A stretch of DNA of 21,899 bases from Myxococcales bacterium (GTDB taxonomy: Bacteria; Myxococcota; Myxococcia; Myxococcales; Myxococcaceae), in contig VFKJ01000706.1 in the NCBI GenBank assembly GCA_009885595.1, positions 1 through 21,899 on the forward strand, in the 5' to 3' direction. The position numbers and the translations under genes are program-made. The notes beneath the pieces were generated by a model that searched no databases, was not told the DNA's origin, and saw nothing but the letters and a program-made list of their open reading frames with translations. Shown in pieces: positions 6,666 to 15,769 of the stretch (its first letter is position 1; each line of letters begins with the position of its first letter).

Positions 6666-7607
6666 ATGCCTCCCACTCCGCCTGAGCTCCTCCAGCGTCT
6701 CCAGCACCACATCGGCCAGCTCGTGCTGGGGAAGGCCGAGCAGGTGAAGCTGTCGCTCACCTGCCTGGTGGCCCGCGGGCACCTGCTGCTCGAAGACGTG
6801 CCCGGGGTGGGCAAGACCACCCTCGCCGAGGGGCTGGCCCGCAGCTTCTCCATGAGCTTCGCGCGCGTGCAGTTCACCGCCGACGTGCTGCCCAGCGACA
6901 TCCTGGGCGCGCAGGTCTTTCTGCAGGCCAGGGGGCAGTTCGAGTTCCGCCCGGGCCCGATCTTCCACCAGGTGGTGCTCGCCGATGAGCTCAACCGCGC
7001 CCCGCCGCGCACCCAGTCGGCCCTGCTCGAGGCGATGGCCCAGGGCCAGGTCTCGCTCGACAGCGTCACCCACCCCCTGCCCGCCCCGTTCTCGGTGATC
7101 GCCACCCAGAATCCGCTCGACCTGAGCGGCACCTACCCCTTGCCCGATTCGCAGCTCGATCGGTTCCTGCTGCGGATCTCCCTGGGGCACCTGGCGCCCG
7201 AGGTGGAGACGCAGCTGCTGATGAGCCGCCGCTCCGATCCGCTGGTGGGGTTCAAGCCCATCGCCGACGCCGCCGACCTGGTGGCGCTGCAGAACGCCGC
7301 CGACCTGGTGCAGATCTCGAAGGACATCGCCGACTACGCCGTGCGCATCGCCGCCGCCACCCGCGAGCACGCAGAGATCGAGCGCGGCATCAGCACCCGC
7401 GCCGCGCTCTCGCTGATGGCCACCGCGCGCGCCGTGGCGCTGTGGGAAGGCCGTGACTTCGTCACGCCGGGTGACGTGAAGGCGGTGTCGGTGCCGGTGC
7501 TCAGCCACCGCCTGTTGCTCAAGAACTCGAGCCACGGCGCGTTCGCGCGCGACGAAGCGGCGCACCTCGTCGGAGAGCTGCTCAGGAAGGTCCCGGCCCC
7601 GCGGTGA
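6666..7607 (+). CDS. MoxR-family AAA+ ATPase
   Basis: The 313-residue MoxR ATPase is probably a chaperone that acts with its neighbour proteins at the cytoplasmic membrane. It has a Walker A motif at residues 44-52 (DVPGVGKTT), Walker B with Asp107-Glu108 (VVLADELNR), the sensor region (FSVIATQNPLDLSGTYPLPDSQLDRF) and the C-terminal lid. Length and order are typical of the family. The reading frame stays open far upstream, opposite mutL, but that part is antisense shadow; the first ATG at 6666 gives the family-typical N-terminus. It opens a three-gene set with DUF58 and transglutaminase proteins; its TGA overlaps the next GTG. The target complex is not known, though this trio recurs widely. 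Confidence 0.93.
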   Translation: MPPTPPELLQRLQHHIGQLVLGKAEQVKLSLTCLVARGHLLLEDVPGVGKTTLAEGLARSFSMSFARVQFTADVLPSDILGAQVFLQARGQFEFRPGPIFHQVVLADELNRAPPRTQSALLEAMAQGQVSLDSVTHPLPAPFSVIATQNPLDLSGTYPLPDSQLDRFLLRISLGHLAPEVETQLLMSRRSDPLVGFKPIADAADLVALQNAADLVQISKDIADYAVRIAAATREHAEIERGISTRAALSLMATARAVALWEGRDFVTPGDVKAVSVPVLSHRLLLKNSSHGAFARDEAAHLVGELLRKVPAPR

Positions 7608-8536
7608 CCCGGCCGCCGAGCTGGCGACGCAAGCTCAAGGCCACCCGGGTGGGCCGCACCTACCTGGTGCTCACCGTCGGCATCGGCCTGGGCGCGCTCA
7701 ACACCGGCAACAACCTGCTCTACCTGGTGCTCGGCTTCCTGCTGGCGATCATCGTGCTCTCGGGCGTGCTCTCGGAGCGCGTGATCGCCGACGTTCGCGT
7801 GCGCCGCATTCTCCCCGAGGGCGCGTTCGCGCACGAGCCGTTCGCGCTGCGCTACGAGGTGACCCGCACCAGGGGACGCGCGTTCGCGATTCGGGTCTGC
7901 GAGGCGGGTGGCACCCTCGAGGGGTGGGCGTGGATACCCACGGTGCTCGAGGGCAGCCCGGTGACCGTGCGCGCCGACGTCACCGCGCCCCGCCGCGGGC
8001 CGCTGCGCCTCAGGCAGGTGGAGATCTCCACCTTCTTCCCCTTCGGCCTGTTCGAGAAGTCGCGCACCGTCGAGGTGGACGATCTGCTGCTGGTGTGGCC
8101 ACGCCGCGGCTACTGCTGTGATCCGCCCGACAGCGACGCGGGCCACCTCACCGGCGAGAACGGCAACCAGCGGCACCGCGATGGCGGGGGCGACGTGCAG
8201 GGCCTCCGCGAGCTGGGCGATCTCGAAGACGCGCGCCGCGTGCACTGGAAGAAGAGCGCCACCGTCGGGAAGTTGCTCAAGGTCGAGCGCGAGCGCGAAG
8301 ATCGCAAGCAGTACACCCTCACCATCGAGAGCGACGCCCCCGGCGATCCCCTCGAGCGCGCCTGCGAAGAGACGGCCGCCCTCACCAACCGGCTGCTGGC
8401 CGCAGGCAACGACGTCGGCCTCGAGGCCGGGGGCCGGAAGATCCGCCCCGCCTCGGGCCCAGGTCATGAGAAGCGAATTCTCTCGGCGCTGGCCTCGCTC
8501 GGCTACGCCCTGCCCGCGCGGAGTGCGCCCCGGTGA
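7604..8536 (+). CDS. DUF58 family membrane protein
   Basis: The 310-residue protein has two adjacent N-terminal transmembrane helices at about residues 20-58 (LVLTVGIGLGALN, LLYLVLGFLLAIIVLSGVL). A beta-rich central region is followed by the DUF58 signature GLRELGDLEDARRVHWKKSA at about 200-220. That corresponds to the family pattern R-E-Y..GD..R.I.W..SA. DUF58 proteins resemble vWA-type folds and are nearly always encoded beside MoxR, as here. The GTG start at 7604 overlaps the moxR stop (GTGA), and its own TGA overlaps the GTG of the transglutaminase gene, so all three are probably translationally coupled. The biochemical role of the family is unsettled. Confidence 0.9.
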   Translation: MTRPPSWRRKLKATRVGRTYLVLTVGIGLGALNTGNNLLYLVLGFLLAIIVLSGVLSERVIADVRVRRILPEGAFAHEPFALRYEVTRTRGRAFAIRVCEAGGTLEGWAWIPTVLEGSPVTVRADVTAPRRGPLRLRQVEISTFFPFGLFEKSRTVEVDDLLLVWPRRGYCCDPPDSDAGHLTGENGNQRHRDGGGDVQGLRELGDLEDARRVHWKKSATVGKLLKVEREREDRKQYTLTIESDAPGDPLERACEETAALTNRLLAAGNDVGLEAGGRKIRPASGPGHEKRILSALASLGYALPARSAPR

Positions 8537-10539
8537 GGCTCGTCGAGCGCCGCCGCCTGCGCCTGCGCCTGCGCGATCTCGCCGCGGGTTCTGCCTTCAG
8601 CGCCGTGGCGCTCTCCGGGGCCTTGCCCGCGCCGGTGGCGGCGATCTTCGGCGTGTCGTTCGTGCTCAGCCTGCTGGGCAAGCGTCCCTTCGCCCAGCAG
8701 CGGGCCTGGTCGGTGGTGGTGCTGCTGGCGATGGCGCTGGTGCTCTTCGGGTTGGTGTCCCGCGGCGTGCTCGACCTGGTGGTGGCGGCCGTGGGGTTCG
8801 CCAGCCTCGTCACCGCCCACCGCATGCTCTCGGAGCCCAGCGCGACGACCGATCAGCAGGTGCTGCTCGCTTCCCTGCTGCTGATGGCGGGCGCGGCCGC
8901 GCTCTCCGGCGACGTCTGGTACGCGGCCTGCCTGCTCGCGTTCGGCGTGTTCGCCTGCCTGTCTCTGGGGCTCACGGTGGTGGAGGGCCCGATCGAGCGC
9001 GACGAAGAGCTGCCCCTGGCGCCGGTGCTGCGGCAGGTCAGCATCGGGGTGGCGATCGCGCTCGCGGGCGGCATCGCCTTCTTCATCCTCTTCCCCCGGC
9101 TCTCGTGGAACGTGGCGGCGCGGCGCACCGGCCCGGGGCTCCTGGGCGGCACCACCGGCATGAGCGATCGGGTGCGCCTGGGCGGCGGCGGCGACATCAA
9201 GACCAGCGCGCGGGTGGTGCTGAGGGCGACCCTCGAGCCCTCTCCGAAGACCGACAGGCTCGACCGCTACTGGGTGGGGCGCCACTTCGATGCGTTCGAC
9301 GGGCGGGAGTGGCGCGGCAGCGGGACGGCCGCAGCCCCGGTGCCCCGGGTGATGCTGGGCGAGCTGCGCGGCGCGCTGGTGCAGCGCATCGAGCTGCTGC
9401 CTGCCTACGCCTCGCGCACCCTGGTGGGCCTCGCCCAGCCGGTCGCCTACGGCACCGCGCTGGCGCTGGGGAACACGGGCTCGACGAGTACGCCCCTGGT
9501 GAAGGTCGGCGCCGAGGAGGTGCGCTTCTCCACCGACGCCAACGCCTACACCTACGTGGCGTACAGCCGCACCGACTACCCCATGCTGGAAGAGGACCTC
9601 GCGGTGCTGGAGGCGGCGCGCGCGCTGCCCGAGGACCTCGATCCCAAGGTGAGCGAGCTGGCGGCGCGCATCGTCGATCAGGCGACCGAGCCCGAGCAGG
9701 TGGCCGCGGTGCTCGAGCTGTGGCTGCAACGAAACCTCTCCTACACGCTCGAGCTGCCCGGCGAGGTCGACGATCCGCTCACGGACTTCCTCTTCGAGCG
9801 CAAGGAAGGGCACTGCGAACACTTCGCCACCGCGCTGGCGGTGATGCTGCGCACCCGGGGCATTCCCGCGCGGGTGGTGGGCGGCTTCTTCGGCGGTGAG
9901 CGGGTGGGCGAGCGCTTCGTGGTGCGGGCGGGCGACGCGCACGCCTGGGTCGAGGCCTATTCGCCCGTTCGGGGCTGGATGACGTTCGACGCCACTCCGG
10001 AGAGCGGCCGCGGCAGCCGACCCCAGGCGGTGCTCGCCGGGCTCATCGACGCCTACGAGCGGCTGGAGGAGCTCTGGCGCAGCCGGGTGGTCGACTACTC
10101 GCTGGTCGACCAGTGGGAGTTCGCGCGAAGGCTCGTTCGCCCCCCCAACGGCGCGGGAACCGACGACGACGACGACGGGCCCACCCCGGTCGGCGCCAGT
10201 CGCACCCGCACGCCCACCCGCGCGATCTTCGTGGCAGGCGCCGCGGGGCTCATCGCGCTGTTCCTCGTCCGCCGACTGACCAGGCCCGGCGCTCGCACCC
10301 ACCCGGCCTCCGGGTTCCTGGTCCAGCTCGAGCGACGGCTCGACGGCCTCCACGTCCCCCGAAGACCGGGAGAGGACCTGGAAGCGCTCTCCTTGCGCCT
10401 GCAGGAGGAGCACCATCGGCTGGCCGCGCCGGTGGGCCGGGCCACCCGCCGCTACCTCGAGGCCCGGTTCGGCCAGCGCCCGTTGTCGAAGGAGGAGCGG
10501 CGGTCGTTGTTAGCCGCGCTGGAGCGCTCGAGAAGGTGA
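8533..10539 (+). CDS. Membrane transglutaminase-like protein (TgpA type)
   Basis: The 668-residue protein starts with about five to six transmembrane helices (to about residue 195) and then a periplasmic transglutaminase-like domain. The Cys-His-Asp triad is complete: Cys428 in EGHCEHFATALAVMLR, His470 in DAHAWVEAY and Asp486 in MTFDATPESG. A last transmembrane helix at about 560-580 (AIFVAGAAGLIALFLV) leads into a cytosolic tail of about 85 residues that resembles the DUF4129-like C-terminus of TgpA proteins. An Asp-rich stretch (DDDDD) precedes that helix. The fold may act as a protease or amidase rather than a crosslinker; the substrate is unknown. It is the third member of the moxR set. 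The GTG start at 8533 overlaps the previous stop. Confidence 0.9.
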   Translation: MRLVERRRLRLRLRDLAAGSAFSAVALSGALPAPVAAIFGVSFVLSLLGKRPFAQQRAWSVVVLLAMALVLFGLVSRGVLDLVVAAVGFASLVTAHRMLSEPSATTDQQVLLASLLLMAGAAALSGDVWYAACLLAFGVFACLSLGLTVVEGPIERDEELPLAPVLRQVSIGVAIALAGGIAFFILFPRLSWNVAARRTGPGLLGGTTGMSDRVRLGGGGDIKTSARVVLRATLEPSPKTDRLDRYWVGRHFDAFDGREWRGSGTAAAPVPRVMLGELRGALVQRIELLPAYASRTLVGLAQPVAYGTALALGNTGSTSTPLVKVGAEEVRFSTDANAYTYVAYSRTDYPMLEEDLAVLEAARALPEDLDPKVSELAARIVDQATEPEQVAAVLELWLQRNLSYTLELPGEVDDPLTDFLFERKEGHCEHFATALAVMLRTRGIPARVVGGFFGGERVGERFVVRAGDAHAWVEAYSPVRGWMTFDATPESGRGSRPQAVLAGLIDAYERLEELWRSRVVDYSLVDQWEFARRLVRPPNGAGTDDDDDGPTPVGASRTRTPTRAIFVAGAAGLIALFLVRRLTRPGARTHPASGFLVQLERRLDGLHVPRRPGEDLEALSLRLQEEHHRLAAPVGRATRRYLEARFGQRPLSKEERRSLLAALERSRR

Positions 10540-10562
10540 ACAGCCCCAAGGGGAACCGCTGC

Positions 10563-10568
10563 TAGGCT
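10563..10568 (+). promoter_or_regulatory. -10-like hexamer next to a GTG start
   Basis: TAGGCT sits 7 bases before the GTG at 10576, in a 36-base gap after the transglutaminase stop. No Shine-Dalgarno sequence is present. At usual -10 to +1 spacing, transcription would begin at or within a base of the start codon. No good -35 was found. Confidence 0.35.
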
Positions 10569-10575
10569 GCGCGCC

Positions 10576-13458
10576 GTGCTGCTGCGGGTCCTCGAGATGA
10601 TGCTGCCGGTACGAAGGGGCGAGCGCCAGCTCACCTTCACCCTCTTCCTCCACAGCCTCTTCGCGGTCGGCGCGTTCCTCACCGGGCGCACCGTGCGCGA
10701 TGCGCTCTTCCTGGCCCACAGCGATCGCAGCCAGCTGGCGTGGATGTACGTGCTCTCGGCGATCTTCGTGACGCTCACGGGCCTGGTGTACGCGCGCCTG
10801 GCGAACCGGGTGCGCCGCGACCTGATGGCGTTGTTCTCGGCGATGCTCTTCGCCGGCCTCTTCGTGCTGCTCTTCGTGCTCGAGCACTACCAGCCGCCGG
10901 GCATCTACACCCTCATCTACGTCTTCGTGGAAGTGATGGGGGCGCTCATCCTGGTGCAGTTCTGGACCTTGGCGAACGAGCTGTTCAACGCGCGCGAGGC
11001 CAAGCGCCTCTACGGCTTCATCGGCGCCGGCGGCACCTTCGCGAACATCTTGATAGGCCTCCTCGCCGCCCGGGTGGCGACGGCGTTCGGCACCAACACC
11101 CTGCTGTTGATGTGCGCGGGGCTGCTGCTGGTCACGGGCCTGGCGAGCTTCGCGGGCGGGCGGCTGGGCCGGCAGCGGCTGTTCGCGCGCGCGGCCTCGG
11201 GCAAGCCCAGCCCTGCCAGGCGCAGCGGCGGCGCCAGCCGGGTGCTGGGCGATTCACACCTGCGCACGGTGGCGATCCTCTCGGCGGTCACCTTCTTCAC
11301 CACCACCCTCATCGACTTCCAGTTCAAGGTGGTGGCGGCCGACAAGATGAAGGGCGACGAGCTGGCCGCCTACTTCGGCTACTTCAGCGCGGTGGTGGGC
11401 GCGCTCGCCCTGGGCCTGCAGCTCTTCGGCACCAGCCGGCTGCTCAACCGCGCGGGCGTGATCGGCTCGCTGGCGGTGCTGCCGGTGTCGCTGGCGCTGG
11501 GCGACGTCGCGCTCATCATCTTCCCCGCGCTGTGGGCGGCCTCGCTGGCCAAGGGGTCCGACACCCTCTTCCGCTACTCGGTCAACGACGCCACCACGCA
11601 GATCCTCTACCTGCCGGTGCCCGCGCAGGTGCGGGTCTCGGCCAAGGCCTTCATCGACGGGGTGGTCAAGCCGATGGCGATCGGGCTCGCCGGCGTGTCG
11701 CTGGCCGGCTACCGCCTGTGGACGAAGGGCGACCCGTACACGCTGGCCTGGTTCTCCCTCGCGCTGGCCCTCACCTGGATCGCCGTCGTCATGGGGATGC
11801 GCACGAAGTACATCAGGTCGCTGCAGGACAACCTCAAGCAGCGGCGGCTCGATCTCGAGTCTGCGCGGCACCAGGTGATCGACGGCAACACCAACAAGGT
11901 GCTCGAGCGCGCGCTGGCCAGCGAAGACGAGCAGGAAGTGCTCAACGCGCTCGCGCTGCTGCCCCACCTGGAGAAGCTGGAGCTCGATCAGCGGGTGGAG
12001 ACGCTCCTGGAGCACCGCTCGACCGCGGTGCGGGTCAAGGCGCTGGAGTACTACGCGCACCGCCAGACGATGCGCTTCGCCAACTCGGTGTTCCGCCGCT
12101 TCGAAGACGCAGACCCCGCGGTGCGAGCGGCGGCGATCGACGCGTTCTGCGCCATGGGCCGCGACAAGGCGGTGCGCAGCGTGCGCCTCTTCCTCGCCGA
12201 CCCCGACCCGCGAATTCGCAGCGCGGCCGTCACCGGTATGATCCGCTTCGGGGGGCTCGACGGCGTGCTGGTGGCGGCCGAGGCGCTCAAGGCGCTCATC
12301 GACAACGCCGACCCCGTGATGCGGCAGCACGCGGCCAAGGTGCTGGGCGCCATCGGCGTGCGCAATTTCTACCAGCCGGTGCTGCAGCTGATGAACGACC
12401 CCGAGGTGCGGGTGCGGCGCGAGGCGATCACCGCCGCGGGCGTGCTCAAGAGCCCCGAGTTCGTCATCCCCCTCATCTACCGCACCCAGTCGCGCGAGAC
12501 GCTGCGCGAGGCGACCCAGGCGCTCACCGCCTACGGGTCCACCATCCTCAACACCCTGGCCAAGGTGCTCTCGAACCACCTGGAGGACGCCCACATTCGC
12601 CGGGCGATCGCGCGCGTGCTGGGGCGCCTGGGCACCAGCGAGGCGGTGGAGATCATCGCCCGCCACCTCGACGAGGCCGACGAAGAGCTGCGCGGCGTGA
12701 TGTACCGCTCGCTGGCCCGGGCGGTGAAGGGCAAGCGGCTGTTGCTCAAGGACGTCAGCCCGGTGAAGCGCGCCGTCGATCGCGAGCTGGAGCGGGCCTG
12801 GCGGGCGCTGCACCAGCTCGAGCTGCTCGAGCTCGACACCCTGCCCGGCCCCAACACCCCGCGCGATGGAGAGGCCGCCGCGAGATCGTTGTTGGCGTCC
12901 GCGCTCACGGAGAAGATCAAGCAGGTCGAGGGCCGGGCGTTCCTGCTGCTCGCCGTGCTCTACCCCGACGCCGACATGGAACAGATCAGCGTGGGCATCC
13001 AGGACGCCTCTGCCGGTGAGGCCGCCCGCCGCCGTGGCAACGCGGTCGAGCTGCTCGACAACCTGCTGGAGCGGGGCTTCAAGGCGCGCTTCCTGCCGCT
13101 GATTGAAGAGCAGCCCCGCGCCGAGCGGCTCAAGGCAGTCGCCGAGCTCTACCCCGCGCCCAACCTCACCCCCGAGGCGATGCTGCGCGAGCTGACCAAA
13201 GACGAGGCCGCCTGGGTGCGCGCCTGCGCCACCTGGGCCCTCTCCGAGACGTCGCACGACCCGGCGCTGCGCGACCAGGTGCTCTCCACCTCGATCGCCG
13301 ACCCCAACCCGGTGGTGCGCGAGATGGGCCTGGTGGCCTTGCACCGCAAGGCGCCGGCGCTGGCCGGGCCGCACATGGAAGCCCGGCTCAAGGACGACGC
13401 GCCGCTGGTGCGACGCCACGCCGCGGTGTTGATCGCCGCGGGTTCTGCCCCGAGTTAG
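10576..13458 (+). CDS. NTT-type (ADP/ATP translocase-like) transporter fused to HEAT repeats
   Basis: The 960-residue protein has an N-terminal half (about 1-420) with roughly twelve hydrophobic helices. It carries NTT family hallmarks: GRTVRDALFL near residue 35, and from residue 129 FWTLANELFN, then REAKRLYGFIGAGGTFANIL. In canonical NTT carriers the latter reads SEAKRFYPLFG…GAN. Classic members exchange ATP and ADP across membranes of intracellular bacteria and plastids; the substrate in a free-living bacterium is unclear. From about residue 430 to the end there are HEAT-type helical repeats (AVRAAAIDAFCAMG, RIRSAAVTGMIRFG, RVRREAITAAGVL, RQHAAKVLGAIG). The GTG at 10576 is chosen from the leaderless-type context; ATGs seven and eight codons later are alternatives. 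It heads a four-gene run. Confidence 0.85.
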   Translation: MLLRVLEMMLPVRRGERQLTFTLFLHSLFAVGAFLTGRTVRDALFLAHSDRSQLAWMYVLSAIFVTLTGLVYARLANRVRRDLMALFSAMLFAGLFVLLFVLEHYQPPGIYTLIYVFVEVMGALILVQFWTLANELFNAREAKRLYGFIGAGGTFANILIGLLAARVATAFGTNTLLLMCAGLLLVTGLASFAGGRLGRQRLFARAASGKPSPARRSGGASRVLGDSHLRTVAILSAVTFFTTTLIDFQFKVVAADKMKGDELAAYFGYFSAVVGALALGLQLFGTSRLLNRAGVIGSLAVLPVSLALGDVALIIFPALWAASLAKGSDTLFRYSVNDATTQILYLPVPAQVRVSAKAFIDGVVKPMAIGLAGVSLAGYRLWTKGDPYTLAWFSLALALTWIAVVMGMRTKYIRSLQDNLKQRRLDLESARHQVIDGNTNKVLERALASEDEQEVLNALALLPHLEKLELDQRVETLLEHRSTAVRVKALEYYAHRQTMRFANSVFRRFEDADPAVRAAAIDAFCAMGRDKAVRSVRLFLADPDPRIRSAAVTGMIRFGGLDGVLVAAEALKALIDNADPVMRQHAAKVLGAIGVRNFYQPVLQLMNDPEVRVRREAITAAGVLKSPEFVIPLIYRTQSRETLREATQALTAYGSTILNTLAKVLSNHLEDAHIRRAIARVLGRLGTSEAVEIIARHLDEADEELRGVMYRSLARAVKGKRLLLKDVSPVKRAVDRELERAWRALHQLELLELDTLPGPNTPRDGEAAARSLLASALTEKIKQVEGRAFLLLAVLYPDADMEQISVGIQDASAGEAARRRGNAVELLDNLLERGFKARFLPLIEEQPRAERLKAVAELYPAPNLTPEAMLRELTKDEAAWVRACATWALSETSHDPALRDQVLSTSIADPNPVVREMGLVALHRKAPALAGPHMEARLKDDAPLVRRHAAVLIAAGSAPS

Positions 13459-13475
13459 GCGCTTTACACAGCGCC
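13458..13475. other. Perfect inverted repeat after the NTT-HEAT gene
   Basis: GGCGCT (13458-13463) and AGCGCC (13470-13475) form a perfect 6-bp stem with the 6-base loop TTACAC. It begins at the last base of the NTT-HEAT stop codon. A pyrimidine stretch (CCTCTC) rather than a T-run follows, so it is a weak candidate terminator. It could also be an operator for the downstream gene, or chance. Confidence 0.35.
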
Positions 13476-13503
13476 CCTCTCACTGAAGGATGCCGCCCGC
13501 CCG

Positions 13504-13917
13504 ATGCTCTCGACCGTCGAGAAGGTCCTCTTCCTCAAGTCGATCGATCTGTTTTCACAGATCCCCGGGGAAGATCTGGCCGCCATCGCGCTGATCTCGA
13601 GCGAAGAGCGCCGCGATCAGGCCGACGAGATCTTCGCCGAGGGTGAGTCGGGCGACGCCCTGTACCTCGTCATCGACGGCAAGGTCCGGGTCCACAAGGC
13701 AGACCGGGTGATCGCCGAGTTGGGCGAACGCGAGTGCTTCGGCGAGATGGCCATTCTCGACGCCGCGCCCCGCTCGGCCACGGTCACCGCGGTCGACGAC
13801 ACCAACCTGCTCAAGATCACCCGGGAAGACTTCCAGGAGATCATGACGGAAAAGCCCGAGATCGCGCAGGGCATCGTCAAGGTGCTGACCCGGCGACTTC
13901 GCGACGCCATCCGCTAA
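13504..13917 (+). CDS. Stand-alone cyclic-nucleotide-binding domain protein
   Basis: The protein has 137 residues and consists almost only of a cNMP-binding (CRP-like) beta-barrel fold. Glycine turns at GESGDALYLVIDGKVRV are followed by the phosphate-binding cassette CFGEMAILDAAPRSATV. The cassette keeps Glu81 and Arg90, the pair that binds ribose and cyclic phosphate in active family members. No helix-turn-helix follows, so it is not a CRP-type transcription factor. The N-terminal segment (VEKVLFLKSIDLFSQIPGEDL) resembles the N-terminal helix of such domains. It lies 45 bases after the NTT-HEAT gene and 43 before the HEAT-like gene. By position it may act as a regulatory subunit of its neighbour; the ligand (cAMP, cGMP or none) is unknown. 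Confidence 0.88.
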   Translation: MLSTVEKVLFLKSIDLFSQIPGEDLAAIALISSEERRDQADEIFAEGESGDALYLVIDGKVRVHKADRVIAELGERECFGEMAILDAAPRSATVTAVDDTNLLKITREDFQEIMTEKPEIAQGIVKVLTRRLRDAIR

Positions 13918-13945
13918 GGCGACCCCTGGGGAACCTCGAGGGGGT

Positions 13946-13951
13946 TAGACT
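13946..13951 (+). promoter_or_regulatory. -10-like hexamer ahead of the HEAT-like gene
   Basis: TAGACT lies 9 bases before the ATG at 13961, in a GGGG…CCCC context (13941-13944 and 13952-13955). No Shine-Dalgarno sequence is present, so a leader of 0-3 bases is expected if this is a real promoter. No convincing -35 was found. Confidence 0.35.
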
Positions 13952-13960
13952 CCCCGGCGC

Positions 13961-15766
13961 ATGCCGAACCGCGCCCCTGCAGCCGCCGCTGCCCCCCCTC
14001 CCGCTGCGCCCGCCGCCGCCCCGCCCGCGGGCCCCGACCCGATGGCGGACCCCAAGATCCGCGCCCAGGTCGATGCCGGCCGCGCCGTCGCCTACCACCT
14101 GCTCAAGGGCCTCAAGGTCATCGCGATGTACCGCCACAACGAGAGCAAGTACGGCGAGTACCTCACCAAGGCCTGGCAGGCGGTCAACGACTACACCACC
14201 ACCTACGGCCCGCTGAACCTGCGGGTGGAGATCACCAACTTCACCATCCACAAGCAGGAGCTGTTCACCGAAGACAACCCGATGCCGTACAAGTTCTTCA
14301 AGGACGGCATCCGGCAGATCGTCTTCCGCGACGGCTTCTCGCTGCAGGAGATGACCACCTTCACCATGATCGCCCTCTCGGACCCCGAGCGCGGCGCCGA
14401 CGACATCAACGCGCAGCTCTGGCGCGCCCAGATGCCGAACTTCGAATACATCATGGTGGAAGGCTTCAAGGTCGACGAGAACGCCGACGAACAAGACGTG
14501 CAGGTCGAGGTCGACCAGATCGTCGACTACCTGCAGCGCCGCCTGCGCACGAACTCCGACGACTACGTGCGCTTCGCGCGCCTGTCGGAGCAGGACCTCG
14601 AGATGCAGATGAACGACATCGATCAGATGCGCGGGGTGGTGATCACCGGCCTGACCGCCACGCCTGATCTGAAGGCGAAGCTGCAGCGCGAGATCCACGA
14701 AGAGGAAAACCAGCGCCTCTTCCCCAAGCTCATCAGCGCCGTCTTCCAGGTGGTGGAGAACGGCGTCACCGACGCCAACCTGCTCGGCGACATGTTCAGT
14801 CAGCTGCTCGACGCCATGCTGCTGCAGGAAGACTTCGCCATCATCAACCAGGTGGTGCTCAAGCTGCGCGCGATGGAGCAGCGCGCGGGCGCCGACAGCT
14901 CGATCGGTGAGCTCCTGCGCGACTTCATCTCGAAGATGGGCGAGGAGCAGCGGCTCAACCGCATCGGCGAGATCCTCAAGTACGCCAAGCTGAAGAACCC
15001 GCCCGAGGTGGTGAAGTACCTCACCAACGTCACCTCCGACGCCGTGCCCGCGCTGTTGGGCACCCTCGAGGTGATCGAGCTGCCCGAGAACCGCACCCTG
15101 CTGTGCGACGTGCTGGTGGTGTTCGCCAAGATGAACCCCGACGCCTTCGTCGACAAGCTCAAGACCGCCGACAAGCCGCAGGTACAGCGCGACATGATCT
15201 ACGTGCTCGATCGGTCGAACCACCCCGACAAGCTCAAGTTCTTCGCCAGCGTGCTCAAGTCGAGAAACCTCGCGCTGCGGCTCGAGGTGATGTCGATCAT
15301 CGCGCGCGGCCGCACCGGCGAGGCGCGCAAGCTGATCGCCGCGATGCTGGACGACGAGACCCTGCAGGTGCGCTTGCAGGCGGCCCGGGTGCTGCCCGAG
15401 TTCGACCGGGAGAAGGCGTACGTCGACCTCTTGCGCATGGTGAAGGACAAGGCCTTCGAGGAGAAGACGCCCCAGGAAAAGGAAGGGCTCTACGTCGCGC
15501 TGGGCTCGACCGGCGTTCCGGGCGCGGTGAACTACTTCCACGCGGTGCTGCAGCAGAAGGCCGGCCTGTTCAACAAGCAGAAGATGATCGCCGAGAAGCA
15601 GCTCGCCGTGGCGGGGCTGAGCGGCGCCTGCACCATTCAGACGGCCAAGCTGCTGCAGGAAATCGCAGAGGACAAGGCGCAGCCGCAGGAAGTCCACAAC
15701 GCGGCGAAGATGCACCTGGCCCGGGTGCGCAAGAGCCTCTTCGGCAGCCCGGACAAGGAGGGCTGA
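13961..15766 (+). CDS. HEAT-like helical repeat protein with N-terminal module shared with next gene
   Basis: The 601-residue protein has a leader of about 27 residues that is almost pure Ala and Pro, so it is a flexible tether. A globular module at about 35-150 (AYHLLKGLKVIAMYRHNE…IRQIVFRDGFSLQEMTTF) resembles the N-terminus of the downstream HD-GYP-like protein. The rest is alpha-helical, with HEAT-like repeats most obvious from about 370 onward (NLALRLEVMSIIARG, LQVRLQAARVLPEF). There is no signal peptide or membrane helix. The ATG at 13961 is supported by the -10-like hexamer; an ATG at 14042 would remove the Ala/Pro leader. It is probably a cytoplasmic scaffold. The stop is 3 bases before the next start. 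Confidence 0.8.
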   Translation: MPNRAPAAAAAPPPAAPAAAPPAGPDPMADPKIRAQVDAGRAVAYHLLKGLKVIAMYRHNESKYGEYLTKAWQAVNDYTTTYGPLNLRVEITNFTIHKQELFTEDNPMPYKFFKDGIRQIVFRDGFSLQEMTTFTMIALSDPERGADDINAQLWRAQMPNFEYIMVEGFKVDENADEQDVQVEVDQIVDYLQRRLRTNSDDYVRFARLSEQDLEMQMNDIDQMRGVVITGLTATPDLKAKLQREIHEEENQRLFPKLISAVFQVVENGVTDANLLGDMFSQLLDAMLLQEDFAIINQVVLKLRAMEQRAGADSSIGELLRDFISKMGEEQRLNRIGEILKYAKLKNPPEVVKYLTNVTSDAVPALLGTLEVIELPENRTLLCDVLVVFAKMNPDAFVDKLKTADKPQVQRDMIYVLDRSNHPDKLKFFASVLKSRNLALRLEVMSIIARGRTGEARKLIAAMLDDETLQVRLQAARVLPEFDREKAYVDLLRMVKDKAFEEKTPQEKEGLYVALGSTGVPGAVNYFHAVLQQKAGLFNKQKMIAEKQLAVAGLSGACTIQTAKLLQEIAEDKAQPQEVHNAAKMHLARVRKSLFGSPDKEG

Positions 15767-15769
15767 CCC

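Noticed and set aside
8503..10416. 637-residue antisense frame opposite the transglutaminase gene
   Set aside because: The sense strand has a complete Cys-His-Asp triad and membrane helices; the antisense peptide has no recognisable features.
10540..10556. CCCC-AA-GGGG as a terminator after the transglutaminase gene
   Set aside because: The stem is only 4 bp with a 2-base loop and no T-run follows.
10740..13019. 759-residue frame on the plus strand inside the NTT-HEAT gene
   Set aside because: Low-complexity Arg/Gly/Ala-rich translation in the shadow of a protein with clear membrane helices and HEAT repeats.
11254..13419. 721-residue antisense frame opposite the NTT-HEAT gene
   Set aside because: Rich in Arg/Glu/His/Leu with no motif; explained by the G+C-rich third positions of the sense gene.
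13877..15715. 612-residue antisense frame opposite the HEAT-like gene
   Set aside because: Same kind of antisense shadow, and it would also overlap the end of the cNMP-domain gene.
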